Assembly (NCBI GenBank): GCA_032717465.1
Contig: CM064690.1
Span: 12,683,069-12,747,068 of the forward strand
Source: Coenobita brevimanus
Lineage: Eukaryota; Arthropoda; Malacostraca; Decapoda; Coenobitidae
Direction: 5' to 3'
DNA length: 64,000 bases
Shown here: one piece after another, positions 1 to 10,569 of the stretch
Layout: each line of letters opens with the position of its first letter
Position numbering within the stretch: position 1 is the stretch's first letter
The notes under the pieces: generated by a model
The model's database searches: none
Seen by the model: the letters and a program-made list of their open reading frames with translations, nothing else
Told to the model about the DNA's origin: nothing
Made by a program: the position numbers and the translations under genes

Positions 1-539
1 GGAAGGGCTACCTAATGGTGGAGAACAGTGCAACATGGAGGCAGTTAGTTACCTGCTAGCCGTTTTGGGATTAACACATCTTACTAAAGCAGTGGTTCCC
101 AACCTTTTCCATTCTGAGACCTCCAAGACAAAGATTTATATACAATAAATCTAGGTTAAGCTAATGTTGGTAGCTGATTTGCTACCAAGACACAACTAGT
201 GTTATATACTGTTGAATCAGATATTATGTAATTACTGCCCACTAATGTTTCCAGTTGCTGACTGGTGCTCTTTTAACTGATGTGTGCAAAACCAACTCGC
301 CTTGTAATGAGTCATAATAATAGAATGAAAAAATTCTATTTACCTCCCCACACACCTCCCTATCTTCGTACCTCCCTTCCAACCTACCTAACTGCTTTTC
401 TCCCTTAATACTTAACGTACCTTACTGCCTACCTCCTTACCTACTTAACTACCTATCTACCTACCTACTTACATCCACTGCAAAAGTTTTGTAATACTCA
501 ATTTTTTTGGTGACACAATTATTATACGGTGAAGAAACA
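1..539. other. Intergenic; degenerate CTAC-rich stretch
   Basis: No coding signal seen. From about 340 to 480 the + strand is a degenerate run of CTAC/CCTA tetramers, an old microsatellite. At about 92 the words CAGTGGTTCCCAACC resemble the terminal inverted repeat of non-autonomous hAT elements, but no matching right end was found. Confidence 0.5.
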
Positions 540-1340
540 AGTTAAGGTAATCCTACCAACTTAGTTAATATCTCATTTTCCACCAGACTTTATAGTGCAT
601 GACCATTTGGCATGGAAACAGACTGGCTGAAAATATTTCACATTTTAGTCTTGCATCAGCATCTTCAAGATGTTAAATTTTTGGTGGGGCAGGTATGAGG
701 TATCCTTAGAATATGGTTCGGTTTCATGTATGATCAAGCATTTTCAGCTGGAATCAGGTCTTGGCTGTATTAAGGTCATTATCTATGGTGGATATTTTAG
801 ACACTTAAAAACTAGAGCAAATTTTGGCCGATGACACGGTGCACCATCCAGCACAGAGATGCTAGAACCAGGAATGTCATAAATTGCATACAAATTTTAT
901 TCTAACGCCTGCAAAGACCTGTCAGTGTTCATTACAACATTCTGTGGGAGGAAATAACAGCTACATCTCTCCATAAGACCACTAAAAGAGCCTCAGATCA
1001 TATAATGGTTTGGATGGTTCATATTTTTCCTGGTGTACTGATGGTCGTACCAGCTGGCTTCGTGGACTCCTTCCTCTGGCATCACTTCCTCTAGCACACT
1101 GGAATGAGCTCTCATCACACCACTGCTCTGGTGTCCAAAGGTGATGTTTGTGGGCAAATGCAGGATGAGTCTGCGCCTTTTTTCTGGCGCCATGGCAACA
1201 GGCCAGTTCATCTCCTTTTCGAGATGATGTGGAAAAGATTTGTTGAGATACATTTCCAAGATATCAGAGAATTTTTCTTTTTTTTCTTTTCGGCAATCTG
1301 CTGCAGTCATGCTAGTGGTCTTCACTACTTCTCGCATCAA
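540..1340 (-). pseudogene. Tc1/mariner transposase relic
   Basis: Decayed cut-and-paste DNA transposase. The open part (1340 down to 993) encodes a GVM..HSSV stretch resembling the first-aspartate strand of Tc1 transposases (GVMFSDES), then QYTRKNMNHPNHYMI, equivalent to the YT.KT.KHP..VMVWG block. After a stop the reading continues as GSFSG and CYFLPQNV..NTDR, and near 850 on the minus strand comes DGAPCH, the diagnostic second-aspartate motif of Tc1/mariner. Still further (about 680-590) a C-terminal ILKMLMQD..VKYFQPV block matches the usual Tc1 tail. Several stops and shifts are present and the third catalytic residue was not located. No terminal inverted repeats were identified. The assignment rests on the order of these short motifs, so it is good for the family but not for a subfamily. 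Confidence 0.68.
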
Positions 1341-1906
1341 AAGAATAACTGTGACCTTAGAAGCCTCGTGCGGTTGACCAGATCATGGAATTAATGGCAT
1401 CAACTGAACAGCTGTCAGGTCACTTAATGAAGCCTTCAGTCAGCAGTGTTGCACCTACAGTACAGTCTGGTAGTTTCTTTAACAAGGAACTTTTCTTGTC
1501 TAGTAGGAATTCTGACGTGTTCCTCACGTGACAAGCTCTTTGCAGGCGCCATGGGCAAGAACTGTGAAAAACGAGGTGGTTCCACAAAAAAACGTCAGGT
1601 GGACATGGCTGGAAACGCTACACATTCTCCTGTGATGGGAGCTCCGTGTGGGACGATGGATCAAGTAGAGTCACCAAACAAGAAACAAGACAAACAGAAT
1701 ATGGAGAGTAACTTATGGACAAGAATGCAAGGAAAAAAAGTGTGAAGTTATGAAGCTATAAGTGTTCACACTTGAAAGTACGCAACGTGTTAGTGACCAG
1801 GTTTGCTTATGTTATTTTGTCTTTCAGTAAAAGTGAAAAGCAAAAAATAAAAAGAAAAAGAAAAAAGAAAAAAGCACACTCTATGCATTAGTTACCCGAC
1901 CTCGAA
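1341..1906. other. Intergenic
   Basis: A 99-codon + strand ORF (1446-1745) has no recognisable motif and no related copy elsewhere in the window. An A-rich stretch (about 1830-1875) ends just before the RTE insertion site. Nothing else seen. Confidence 0.4.
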
Positions 1907-1916
1907 GGTGTTTCTC
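1907..1916. repeat. Target-site duplication, 3' side of RTE LINE
   Basis: GGTGTTTCTC here is repeated exactly at 5088-5097. The pair brackets the RTE element, as expected from target-primed reverse transcription. Confidence 0.8.
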
Positions 1917-2017
1917 TGTCTATCTATCTATTGCCAGACGCCTCAATCCCGTTTGGGGTGGCCACAAACAAATCGCCTCCAAGTCGCCCTGTCCCCCGCC
2001 ATTTCACTGCCCTGCTC

Positions 2018-3205
2018 CTAACTCACACCCCCCTCTCTCATATACCTCTCCACCCCATCCCTCCATCTCATCCTCGGCCTCCCCCTCCCTCTTCCCCCCT
2101 GCACCTCACTCACATACACTCTCTTCGTCAGTCTTTCACCCTCCATCCTCTCCACATGGCCAAACCACCTCAGTGTGTTCCTCATAACGCTTCCTATCAA
2201 ATCCACATCCACACCACAACGCTCCTTTATATCCTCATTCGTCAGCCTCTCTCTCCATGTGACTCCACAGGCTCCTCTTAAATAACTCATTTCCACTGCT
2301 CTCACTCTTGACTTGTGTCCTTCCAACAATGTCCAAGCTTCACTTCCATACGTTAGAGTTGGTATTACAATACTGTCATGTAGTAACTTTTTCACTTCCA
2401 TGCTCATTTCCCTGTTTCTTATCACTGCTTTCAAAGAACCAGCAACCTTTCTTCCCTGCTGTGCCCTTTCAAGCACTTCACCCTCCAAACCTCCATCCTT
2501 ACTCATCACACTACCCAAGTACTTAAACGTACTAACATTTTCCAATTCCTCACCATCCAACCTCGCTGTACATTCACTGACTTCACCTCTCTCAAAGACC
2601 ATCATTTTACTCTTCCCTACATTCACCTTTAGATTCCGTTTCTTACACACTCTCCCAAACTCATCCACCAAGCCTTTCAGCTCCCTTTCGTCTTCACTCA
2701 ACAACACCGTATCATCTGCAAACAACAGTACAGGGAGTTTCCAAACACTATCCTCTCTCACCAGGGCCACTCCAACATCCACTACCCTACCTTGTACCTC
2801 TTTTATTACCCCATCCATGTACAGATTGAACAACCATGGAGACATGACACATCCCTGTTTCAACCCAACTTTCAAAGAGAAAAATTCACTTAGTTCACCA
2901 TACACACGCACTGCAGCCTTCGCACCATCATACATACTCTTCACAGCATTCAACAACTTCCCATCTACCCCATATATTCTTAACACTTTCCACAATCCTT
3001 GTCTATCCACCCTGTCATATGCTTTCTCCAAATCCATGAAGGCCGCATACAACTTCTTTCCCTTCTCTAGAAACTTTTCCACTAAAGATCTAAGAATGAA
3101 TATCTGATCTACACAACCTCTTCCCTTCCTAAAGCCTCCCTGTTCTTTTCCGACTAATTTCTCTGTTCTTTCTCTAACTCTGTCAATAAGTATACTACCA
3201 TACAC
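2018..3205 (-). pseudogene. RTE reverse transcriptase, core and C-terminal domain
   Basis: 395 open codons from the palm of the RT to the end of the protein. Residues 23-35 hold GGFRKGRGCVDQ. Residues 56-65 hold FMDLEKAYDR, with catalytic D58. The stretch around 117 has KQGCVMSPWLFNLYMDG. FADDTVLL at 162-169 carries the catalytic pair D164/D165. The tail has TYGSEAW, RGACGVTWRERL, LRWFGHVERM and a basic RGRGRPR segment, the typical RTE C-terminal region. All catalytic aspartates are intact. The apparent start codon is an accident: the frame is joined upstream by a frameshift near 3220-3240, where the next frame reads NYRGI-like then LLSIIGKVYGSIL. The enzyme copies element RNA at the nicked target site. 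Confidence 0.88.
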
Positions 3206-3218
3206 TTTTCCTATTATA

Positions 3219-4157
3219 CTAAGAAGACAAATGCCCCTGATTACTACACACTTCTTTTTCCCCTTTTCCTTTGTACAAGGGAATAATTATACCTGACTTC
3301 CAATCCTCCGGGACTCTACCTTCCTCCCAGGCCAATCTGCACATCTTCCACATCCATTTTACTACTATCTCTCCCCCATGCTTCAGCATTTCACCACACA
3401 TTCCATCAATTCCTGGGGCTTTCCCCGATTTAAGTTTCTTCATTGCTTCCACAACTTCTATCCTACTGATTTCTTCCTGTCTTCTCACCTCCCTCCTTCT
3501 CCCAGCCACTTATACTCGCATTACTTCCATCCTCTATGTTCAACAAAATTCCTTAAAGTGTTCTCTCCATCTGCTCACTTTTTCTCCCTTCTCCACTAGT
3601 AATCTACCATTTTTATCTTTCACTCCTCCGCTAACTTCACTTCCACCCTGTCTTACTCTTTTCACCTCTTTACAGAACATTTTCTTACAGTCCTTCCACT
3701 TTACACTCAAATTCCTTCCAAATTCCTCATCCACTCTCTTCTTACTCTCTCTTACTAATCTTTTCACTTCTCTCTTTCTTTCTACATATAACTCTCTCTT
3801 CCACCTCTCAACTTCTTCCACGCCCCTATTTCTCATCCATTCATTGTATGCTTTCTTCTTTTGTGCCACAGCCTGTCTCACCTCTTCAGTCCACCACACT
3901 GTTCCTTGCACCCCCCTCCGTCTTCTCTTCCTTCCACACACCACATCACATGCTGCACATATTTCTTCTGTAAATATCCTACACACACCTTCCACGTCTC
4001 CCATCTGCTCCAATTCATATTTGTCCAATCGTTCCTCCACTTCTCTCTTATACTCTGCCTTTTTCTCATCCTCTTGTAACCTTTCCACTCTCCTTGCAAC
4101 TACTTCTTCCTCACGTCTTTCCCTTCTTCTTTTCCTCCATCTTACTTGAATCCTAAT
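3219..4157 (-). pseudogene. RTE linker and N-terminal part of RT
   Basis: Two open blocks, 4172-3540 and 3509-3219, separated by one frameshift. The first is a lysine/arginine/glutamate-rich linker between EN and RT, with GTVWWTEEVRQAV, which recurs as GTAWWDKEVK in the RTE copy at 57.5-60.0 kb. The second contains MKKLKSGKAPGIDGMCGEMLKHGG and WKSGIIIPLYKGKG, the RT fingers region. Strong lysine/arginine bias with few stops shows recent coding history. The relation to the 57.5-60.0 kb copy confirms that this is element coding sequence. Confidence 0.82.
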
Positions 4158-4937
4158 TCTGGCCACCACCAAGTAGTGGTCAGAAAGTCCACTCCCTCAA
4201 CCTCTATAAGCTCTTGCATCCATTACACATCTTCACATCCTTTCATCCACACACACATAATCAATCATTGCCTTCCTTTCATTCAGTTCACCACCCACTC
4301 TTCTCATCACTCGCCATGTATACCTGTGGATCATTTTATGCCTGAAGAAGGTATTGGCTATCACCAACCCCCTCCCAGCACAATGTCCACTAACGCACTG
4401 CCATTCTCATCTATCTCAGCAGGCACACCCCACTCACCAACTATTCCATCCACCTTTACATTCCCAACTTTACCATTCATATCACCGATCAAAAACACTC
4501 TCTCATTCCTTCCAAACTTTTCCATGCACACTTCTACATTTGTCCAGAACTCTTCTCTCACTCTTCTAGCACGATCTTGCGTTGGCGCATACACACACAC
4601 AATCGCCCACCTTTGTATTCCAACTTTCAACTTTACCCACACAATCCTTGACCCAACTGATCCATACTGTATTATGCTCTTCTTCCATCTTTTACTCACA
4701 ACTATACATACTCCTTCCTTTGCCCTCTCATTCTCACCTACTCCTGCACATATACCCCATCCATACTCCCATTCTCTCACACTCTCATCTCTCCATTTTG
4801 TTTCAGTTATTCCACATACATCCACTTTCGCACTCCTCAAGCACCTGGACAATCTCTCTCTCTTTCACCTCATCATTCGCTCCCCTTACATTCCACGTTC
4901 CGATAACCATGTCCTTTGTCCGGTCCTTGGTCGTCAT
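4158..4937 (-). pseudogene. RTE APE-like endonuclease domain
   Basis: EEP-family (exonuclease-endonuclease-phosphatase) endonuclease that nicks the target DNA. The likely start is the ATG at 4935-4937, giving MTTKDRTKDMVIGTWNVRG, whose TWNVRG is the conserved first motif. A frameshift near 4853 leads into DVCGITETKWRDE (ET catalytic glutamate). Next come VCVYAPTQD and FLIGDMNGKVG (GD.N motif). After about 4361 the frame shifts to ANTFFRHKMIHRYTW, then one TGA and the final SDHYLVV (SDH motif). All conserved motifs are recognisable but lie in several frames, so the domain is inactive here. Confidence 0.83.
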
Positions 4938-5087
4938 CGTTTGGTCAGTCCTTGTCCGAGGCTTATTGTTTTTTTAGTTAGTTGTTTTCCGGGGAGGGGC
5001 ACTAACCCTCCGCCAACCCTTTTAGTCGCCTTTTACGACAAGCAGGGATACTCGGGGAGTATTCTTGAACTCCCCCCCCTACCCCCG

Positions 5088-5097
5088 GGTGTTTCTC
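5088..5097. repeat. Target-site duplication, 5' side of RTE LINE
   Basis: GGTGTTTCTC, identical to 1907-1916. It marks the 5' junction of the element and shows that the leader is not 5' truncated by much, if at all. Confidence 0.8.
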
Positions 5098-5595
5098 ATA
5101 GCTAACTTTTTGAAGCACTAATGAGGTATAATGTGATGGGTAGTCCGTAAGCTCCATACTCTGTACCCCCAAAAGGATTATATACAAAAAGAACAAAAGT
5201 AGCTTACGAGGAATCATTATAGTTGGCGATCAGGTCACAACAGTTAACATTCGAAGTTAGGTCCTTTTTTTTCGGACACACAACAGACTGACAATTGGGA
5301 CGACATAGTAGCAGTTTTGGAATGGACTGGAAGAAGGAGATAGGAAGACATACATGCGGACAGAATGTGAAGTAAATAAAATTACGTGCCTGAGATGGAC
5401 CAGGCAAACAGCCACCTGCTCAGATTACATAAGATTTAAAGACGTACCTCTTACTTTCTTCAGAGATATTATTCCGCTTCTACCTTAGCAGTTAAGTTTT
5501 CAAAGCACATCTTAATTCTCCTGTTTTGTATGTTACTGGTGAAAAAATAAAAAACAGACATACGGAACCCAGAAGAGAAAGTAAGTTAAGAAATG
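5098..5595. other. Intergenic
   Basis: Short ORFs on the minus strand (5204-5407 and others) lack motifs. Nothing recognised. Confidence 0.4.
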
Positions 5596-5599
5596 GAAA

Positions 5600-5706
5600 A
5601 TAAATCACTGTTAAGCCTGCTATACCAGCAGGAATATAGCCATTAAGTGGGCCTTTGTCCTGTAGTGGATTTACACCGGCTGGTGTTGGTGATGATAATG
5701 ATGATA
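5600..5706 (+). mobile_element. RTE LINE 3'-end fragment
   Basis: The words GGGCCTTTGTCCTGTAGTGG, then GGCTGGTG and a GATGATAATGATGAT tail, closely resemble the 3' terminus of the RTE copy at 40170-40231 (GGCCTTTGTTCAGCAGTGG, GGCTGATGATGATGATGG). It is probably a strongly 5'-truncated insertion. It is short, so the call rests on the shared tail alone. Confidence 0.5.
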
Positions 5707-5928
5707 GCACTCTGACAACACACTAGAGACCCACTGAGGGCGAGGGCCTGTGGCGAGAGAGAGCACTGGATTAGAGACATAAAAGGATACTTTAGCTGGC
5801 TATTGAGTACTGGGATAAGGAGGGTAAGCCTGCTACATTATCAGCTGATTTGATCTCCCACGGTAAAAGCTTCGGTTGTTAGCCTTGCTAATGGGGGTAG
5901 TGGCTGTATGATAGGTAGTGGAGACTTA

Positions 5929-5931
<3 letters not shown>

Positions 5932-5970
<39 letters not shown>

Positions 5971-5984
5971 ATGATGATGATGAT
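5932..5984. repeat. (GA)n then (GAT)n microsatellite
   Basis: Uninterrupted GA units to about 5967, followed directly by about six GAT units. Confidence 0.95.
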
Positions 5985-6600
5985 CAAGGGGGTAAGCACA
6001 CAACATCTGTTCGGCCTCTGATCCTACCCTTGGCTGAAATGTTGGTGGGAGTATTCTCGTGGGCCATAGCATCTGCGTCGCCTCTGCTCCTACTTCTGGT
6101 TAGGGTGGAGTAGCAACCAAAGTGTGACATCGAATGGAGACCAGCTGCCCAGCGTTAAAGTGATACGGCAGTTCAAGGATGTACTAGACTGCATGAGCAA
6201 CAGTTGGCGATGACTATTATTAGTACAATCTTGGAAAGATTCGAACCACCAATAAGATTAAGAGCGTGTGAAACTCTGTCCACGACTTCCTTTTAGTCAG
6301 AGGTGACGGTAGAGGGTGAGCACAAAATTAATGTGACTCATCAGTGTAGACTGCCTCATAAGTTTACAAAACTGAACTGGTGGTAAACATCCTTTTGAAC
6401 ACATCCCCGATTGCATAACTGCTTTAAAAGGCATTTTAATACGATGTCTGCAGTATATGATCAACTGGAGGAGTTCTCTTCAGGATACCTACACCTAAGA
6501 ATTATACTCATTTGGAACTGTTTGTTTTGGGGATGATACGCAAAACGGTTTTGACATAATCCTTCCTCAAAGGTCGCTCACTCCTCTCCCATGGTCGCTA
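5985..6600. other. Intergenic
   Basis: No long ORF and no family recognised. Confidence 0.4.
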
Positions 6601-6603
6601 TAG

Positions 6604-6680
6604 ACCAGCGGTTCTCAAAATTTTTAATGGGTGACTCTATTTGGAATATTTCAAGACTTCGCGACCCACAGTGTAAAAAA

Positions 6681-6728
<48 letters not shown>

Positions 6729-6900
6729 GGCTAACCGGTATATAGCCTATCGTAGTTCTTATGAATGTGCTAATAATGTAATAAGGATAATTACAATTTC
6801 AATTACGTAAATAAAATACATCGAAAGCATTAGGCCTATTCTATGTCCCTGCGACCCAACTAAATTCCTCTCGCGACCCACCTTTGGATCGCGACCCATA
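6604..6900. mobile_element. Possible hAT-type non-autonomous element fragment
   Basis: Starts with CCAGCGGTTCTCAAAATTTTT, like the terminal repeats of Charlie-type hAT elements. It contains repeated CGCGACCCA words (6660, 6850, 6874, 6889), as seen in such elements. A (CA)n array (6682-6723) sits inside. A right terminus in inverted orientation was not found, so this may be a fragment or a look-alike. Confidence 0.4.
6682..6723. repeat. (CA)n microsatellite
   Basis: About 20 uninterrupted CA units. Confidence 0.95.
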
Positions 6901-7142
6901 GATTTAGACGGACTTCTGATTTTAGCTCTGACCTGAAGAGAAGAGTTACCCATGGTTGTGACTTGTGAGCTTGTGCTGAGTGTTAGTGACCAGTGATTCA
7001 CTGTGAGGAAAGTAATACCTGAATGTATTTTAGTGCTCAGTGTGTGCTTGGTGTTGTAAGCTAGTGGGATTGTGTTGCGAATCAATATCCATCTCTGACT
7101 AGAGACCAATAACTATCACCTCTTCTCGTGGAAAAGAATTTG

Positions 7143-8458
7143 AGATTGTAATCAATAAGGACATTGTTAAACATCTTGAATTCAACAACTTAATTAGTGA
7201 CAGACAGTATGGTTTTCACCGTGAAAGATCCACTGTTGATACACTCAATCTCTTTTATTCATACCATCCATCAGTCAGTTTATTAATATGGAGAAAGCCA
7301 TTCCATAGCCCTTGATATTTATAAGGCTTTTGACAAAGTGTGGCACCGTTCCCTGCAATCCAAACACACTTGCTATGGTCTATCATGTTTTCTCCTCTGA
7401 TCTCCTCGTATCTCAGTGACAGAAAAATAAAAGTAGGTAATGTATATTCCAATTTCCATTCGATTAATACTGGTGTGCCACAAGGATTAGTTTTGGCTCC
7501 AACCATATTTCTAATTCGTATTAATGATCTCCTCCCTATCACCCATAATTCCAAGCACTCATATGCAGATGACTTAACTAATCACAGTTCCTTCACACTT
7601 AAACACCTGTTCACAAGGTTTAATATCTGTAACTCGCAACTTCGTAAATCATGATTTGCCTAAAATCATTGAATGGGGATAAAATAACATTGTCTCATTT
7701 ACCCCACGAAAACCAAATAAATATACTTTACTTATAGAAAGATAATGCCTGACTCCTATATTACCTTCAATGCTACTAATGTTCCTGTCTGTAAAAGTAT
7801 TGAAATGTTCTGTGTTTCATTTAACAGTACCCTCTGCTGGACCTTTCATGTTAGGTCACATGTTAAATCCGGTTCAGAGTAACTTGGAGTATTGTACAGA
7901 ATTTGTAACTTCTTCAGTGATGAGCAGTTAGCTACAATTTACAAGAGTCATGTACATTGTCAACTGGAGTATTGCTCACCCCACTGGAATGGATGTGGAG
8001 AGGTTGCACTAAACAACTGGACAAAATTCAAAACAAAGCTGTAACAATTATTAATAACCCTGCAATTACAATGAACTACCTCCCCTATAAGTAAGAAGGA
8101 ATGTTGCCTGCCTGTCACTATTTTACAAATACTTTTATGCCAAATGCCCAGACGAAATTGCATCCACTGTGCCACCTCTTCATGTCCCTCGTGCTACATG
8201 GGCATCATATAGCACGCATGACTGGACTGTCACACTCCCATACTGCAGAACTTCTGACTACCAGAATTCTTTTATTACCCGAACTAAATGTCTTTGGAAC
8301 TCGCTTTCCAAGAGTAGTGTCCCCTCAGACATCAACCTACAGCTGTTCAGTTCCAACTCTTACAGTTCTTTTTTATGAATTAAGGACACCTGTAATCCGA
8401 GAATGGGTTATTTTTATATTTGTTTTTCCCTCCTCTGTTCAACTGTAAAAAAAAAAAA
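7143..8458 (+). mobile_element. Jockey-like LINE, 5' truncated (subfamily J1)
   Basis: Decayed RT and C-terminal domain of a poly(A)-tailed LINE. Readable blocks in order are NLISDRQYGFHRERST (about 7190), SSYLSDRKIKVGNV and NTGVPQGLVLAPTIFLIRINDLL (7400-7540). Then comes HSYADDLTNHSS (7560-7590) with the YADD catalytic motif intact, followed after shifts by ATIYKSHV..QLEYCSPHWNGC (7930-8000). The C-terminal HDWTVTLPYCRTSDYQNSF appears near 8220-8280. It ends in twelve A residues at 8447-8458. The C-terminal part matches the fragment at 23810-24568, including the 3' UTR words before the A tail, so both are one subfamily. The endonuclease is missing. No RNase H was seen. Clade Jockey is a judgement from the RT motifs. 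Confidence 0.78.
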
Positions 8459-8975
8459 GTGTTGTGAATTACTCTTACGCCATGCTGTGAGTGTTGTGCA
8501 TGTGATAGCTTCGTCTACTAAGGGTTGTATCTCCACCGCAGATTTTGAGATAATGACTAACATGGGATTCCTACAACCCATACTTAGCAAGAGAGCTGCC
8601 ATATTGACCAGCAGCCCGTGACTCTAACGTCTCGCAGGGTTGGAGGTCCATTTATGTACAGGTGGTATTGAGTCCCTCCTCGGCCTTATTTAATCCATTT
8701 AACGTTTAATACAGATGAACAGTAAAACTGTGACATATGCAGGCTAAATTTCATAGCAGCGAGAGGTAGTGTATTGCAAACATATGTTGAAAAAGCGAAA
8801 CATATGTGCTATTTATGTGACAGCAATAGCAGATTCTCATGAAGTATGCTGACGACGAGTGTTGGACTCTGCCGAGGATAAAGCCCCCTGGGTATAAAGC
8901 CCATTATCCCATCCTATATAACAGCCTAATCTCCTTAAGTACTCTACCATACCCTATTGTACTCTATCCTACCTT
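8459..8975. other. Intergenic
   Basis: No coding signal. From about 8930 the sequence becomes rich in CCTA/CCTAA words leading into the telomere-like array. Confidence 0.4.
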
Positions 8976-9120
8976 CAACCTAACCTAACCTAACCTAACC
9001 TAGCCAAGCCTAAGCTAGTGGAACCTAACCTAGCCAAGCCTAACCTAGTGGAACCTAACCGAGCCAAGACTAACCTAGTGCAACCTAACCTAACCCAACT
9101 CAACCTCGCTTAACCTAACA
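8976..9120. repeat. Interstitial TTAGG-like array with 30-bp higher-order repeat
   Basis: Five perfect AACCT units (8977-9001, the complement of the arthropod telomere repeat TTAGG). From 8992 the array takes an exact 30-bp period: units start at 8992, 9022, 9052 and 9082. Each is made of six 5-mers, of the form AACCTAACCTAGCCAAGCCT plus TAACCTAGTGG. The fourth unit is the most altered. The flanks are ordinary interspersed repeats, so this is an internal, not a terminal, array. Confidence 0.85.
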
Positions 9121-9840
9121 GGTCCTTTTGTCCTAAGAGCTTTAAAAGGCTTTTGTCCAAACCAAGGTCAGAATATTATGAAGTTATGGTTTCTGACATC
9201 TAGTACATCCGCCATTTAAAGCAGTGGTATTTATGGCATCCGGCAGCTAGTATAGCTACCAATTAAAGCTATTGTATCTGGCATCTAGTGCAGCCATCAT
9301 TTTAATGTACAGCACTGTACCTCTAGAACAAGGTGCTTAAGAGTATATCAGCCCCGAGACCAAAAAAACAAGAAATATGACGTGCAGTAAGTATGCTGAA
9401 ACAAGTAATTGATTTTAGTGTCACTCGCTGAAAATATCTTGATAAGGTTACTGTAGCTATTAAGAACAAAGAAATTCATAAGTTCAGTTAATTTTTCCTG
9501 GGCATATGGTACATAAATTTCATATTTCCTTCTACTGTCTACACTACAATTGACATTCTAAGATTATATTAATTTATTTATTTTTTTCAAGGTTTAGTAT
9601 TATTTCTCAGCTTTTTTTTTTTTTTTTGGTCTATTTTTACAACTTCTGTAGTTCTACATCTCTAAATTTTTCAGTTAACCGACTTTAGCCCATCAAATAT
9701 TACTTTCTTCAAGGCCTTGCATGTTCATTTGAGTATAACTGAGGTAAAAAATAACTAAATAAATAAACAGTGAAACTCTAAACAACTTGTAAATCTCTGT
9801 TAGATTCCTAGAGGAAGCTTATATGGAATACCTTAACATT
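9121..9840. other. Intergenic
   Basis: AT-rich with a 17-base T run near 9611. Nothing recognised. Confidence 0.4.
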
Positions 9841-9919
9841 TACATTGAATTTAGTTCGTGCCAGGCATCCCCATTCTACTCTGATTTTAAATGAAAATCT
9901 AGAAAAACGGGGTCAACAC

Positions 9920-10290
9920 CAAAGAACTTACGTGATCCTCCATGTGCACCTATATTTAGGGACAAAATTAAAGAAGACTTGTCATAGTTCATCACTAAAA
10001 AGCTTAAGGTGGTTCCAAGACCCTCCAGGTATACCTGTATGTATGGACAAAGTCTGGGAAAGCTTCTCATATTTCACTACCAATGATCTTTGGTGGTGCC
10101 AGAATCCTCCATATATTCCTATATTAATAGACAATGTCAAGGAAAACTTCTCAAAGTTCTTCACCATTGAATCTTAGGTGGTGCCAATGTCCTCTAAATA
10201 TGCCTACCATATATTTATGGACAAGGTCTAGGAAAGCTTCTCTCAGTTCATCACCAATGAAACTAACGTGGTGCCAAGATCCACTTAAAC
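9920..10290. repeat. ~85-bp minisatellite, about 4.3 diverged copies
   Basis: The block GGTGGTGCCAAGATCCTCC starts at or near 10008, 10092, 10177 and 10267, giving periods of 84, 85 and 90. Each unit also carries ATGGACAAAGTCTAGGAAAG and a TTCATCACCAATGA word. A first, more diverged copy begins near 9925. Long frames stay open on both strands across the units (9845-10177 + and 9982-10167 -), which follows from the repeat composition. No protein family was recognised. Confidence 0.8.
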
Positions 10291-10569
10291 TGTTATTGTG
10301 TGACAGGAGGAGATATTTATTCCTGAAACTTTCTTTCTTTTTTACTGTCTAACTCCACACGTTGCCTGTTAATTTCTTGAAACCAGCGATGTCTTATTCT
10401 TACTACTTCCAGAGACCTGTCCTATTCTGTATACTTTTCTCATATTGAACAGGTTAATGAAAGCTTTAACTCCTACTCAAAAAATCTCCCTTAAATTAAA
10501 TTAAATCGTTGGGAGTCAAAAGGAATAATGTAAATGTCATCAAACTGATGAGGTTACAAAAAGCTGTAC

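Larger units (their letters stand above)
1917..5087 (-). mobile_element. RTE-type LINE, near full length
   Basis: Non-LTR retrotransposon of about 3.17 kb on the minus strand, the usual length for RTE elements. The 5' end is a GC-rich leader (about 4960-5087) with the CCCTGCTTGTCGTAAAAGG-type sequence. It is followed by one coding region with an APE-like endonuclease (EN), a linker and a reverse transcriptase (RT). The 3' end is short and finishes in a few GATA units (1917-1933), matching the RTE habit of ending in a short tandem repeat instead of poly(A). A 10-bp duplication brackets it. At least three frameshifts and one nonsense codon break the ORF, so this copy is not autonomous. Clade RTE is inferred from the compact single ORF, the FMDLEKAYDRV and FADD motifs and the C-terminal LRWFGHVERM block. 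Confidence 0.88.

Noticed and set aside
1931..5105. Proline/serine/histidine-rich plus-strand ORFs up to 319 codons
   Set aside because: Antisense shadows of the RTE LINE. Its lysine/arginine-rich codons give Pro/Ser/Leu frames on the other strand.
8976..9120. True chromosome end
   Set aside because: Only five perfect TTAGG units, degenerate after that, with interspersed repeats on both sides.
9845..10352. Novel gene in the 85-bp repeats
   Set aside because: Frames are open on both strands and follow repeat composition; no start context or family match is visible.
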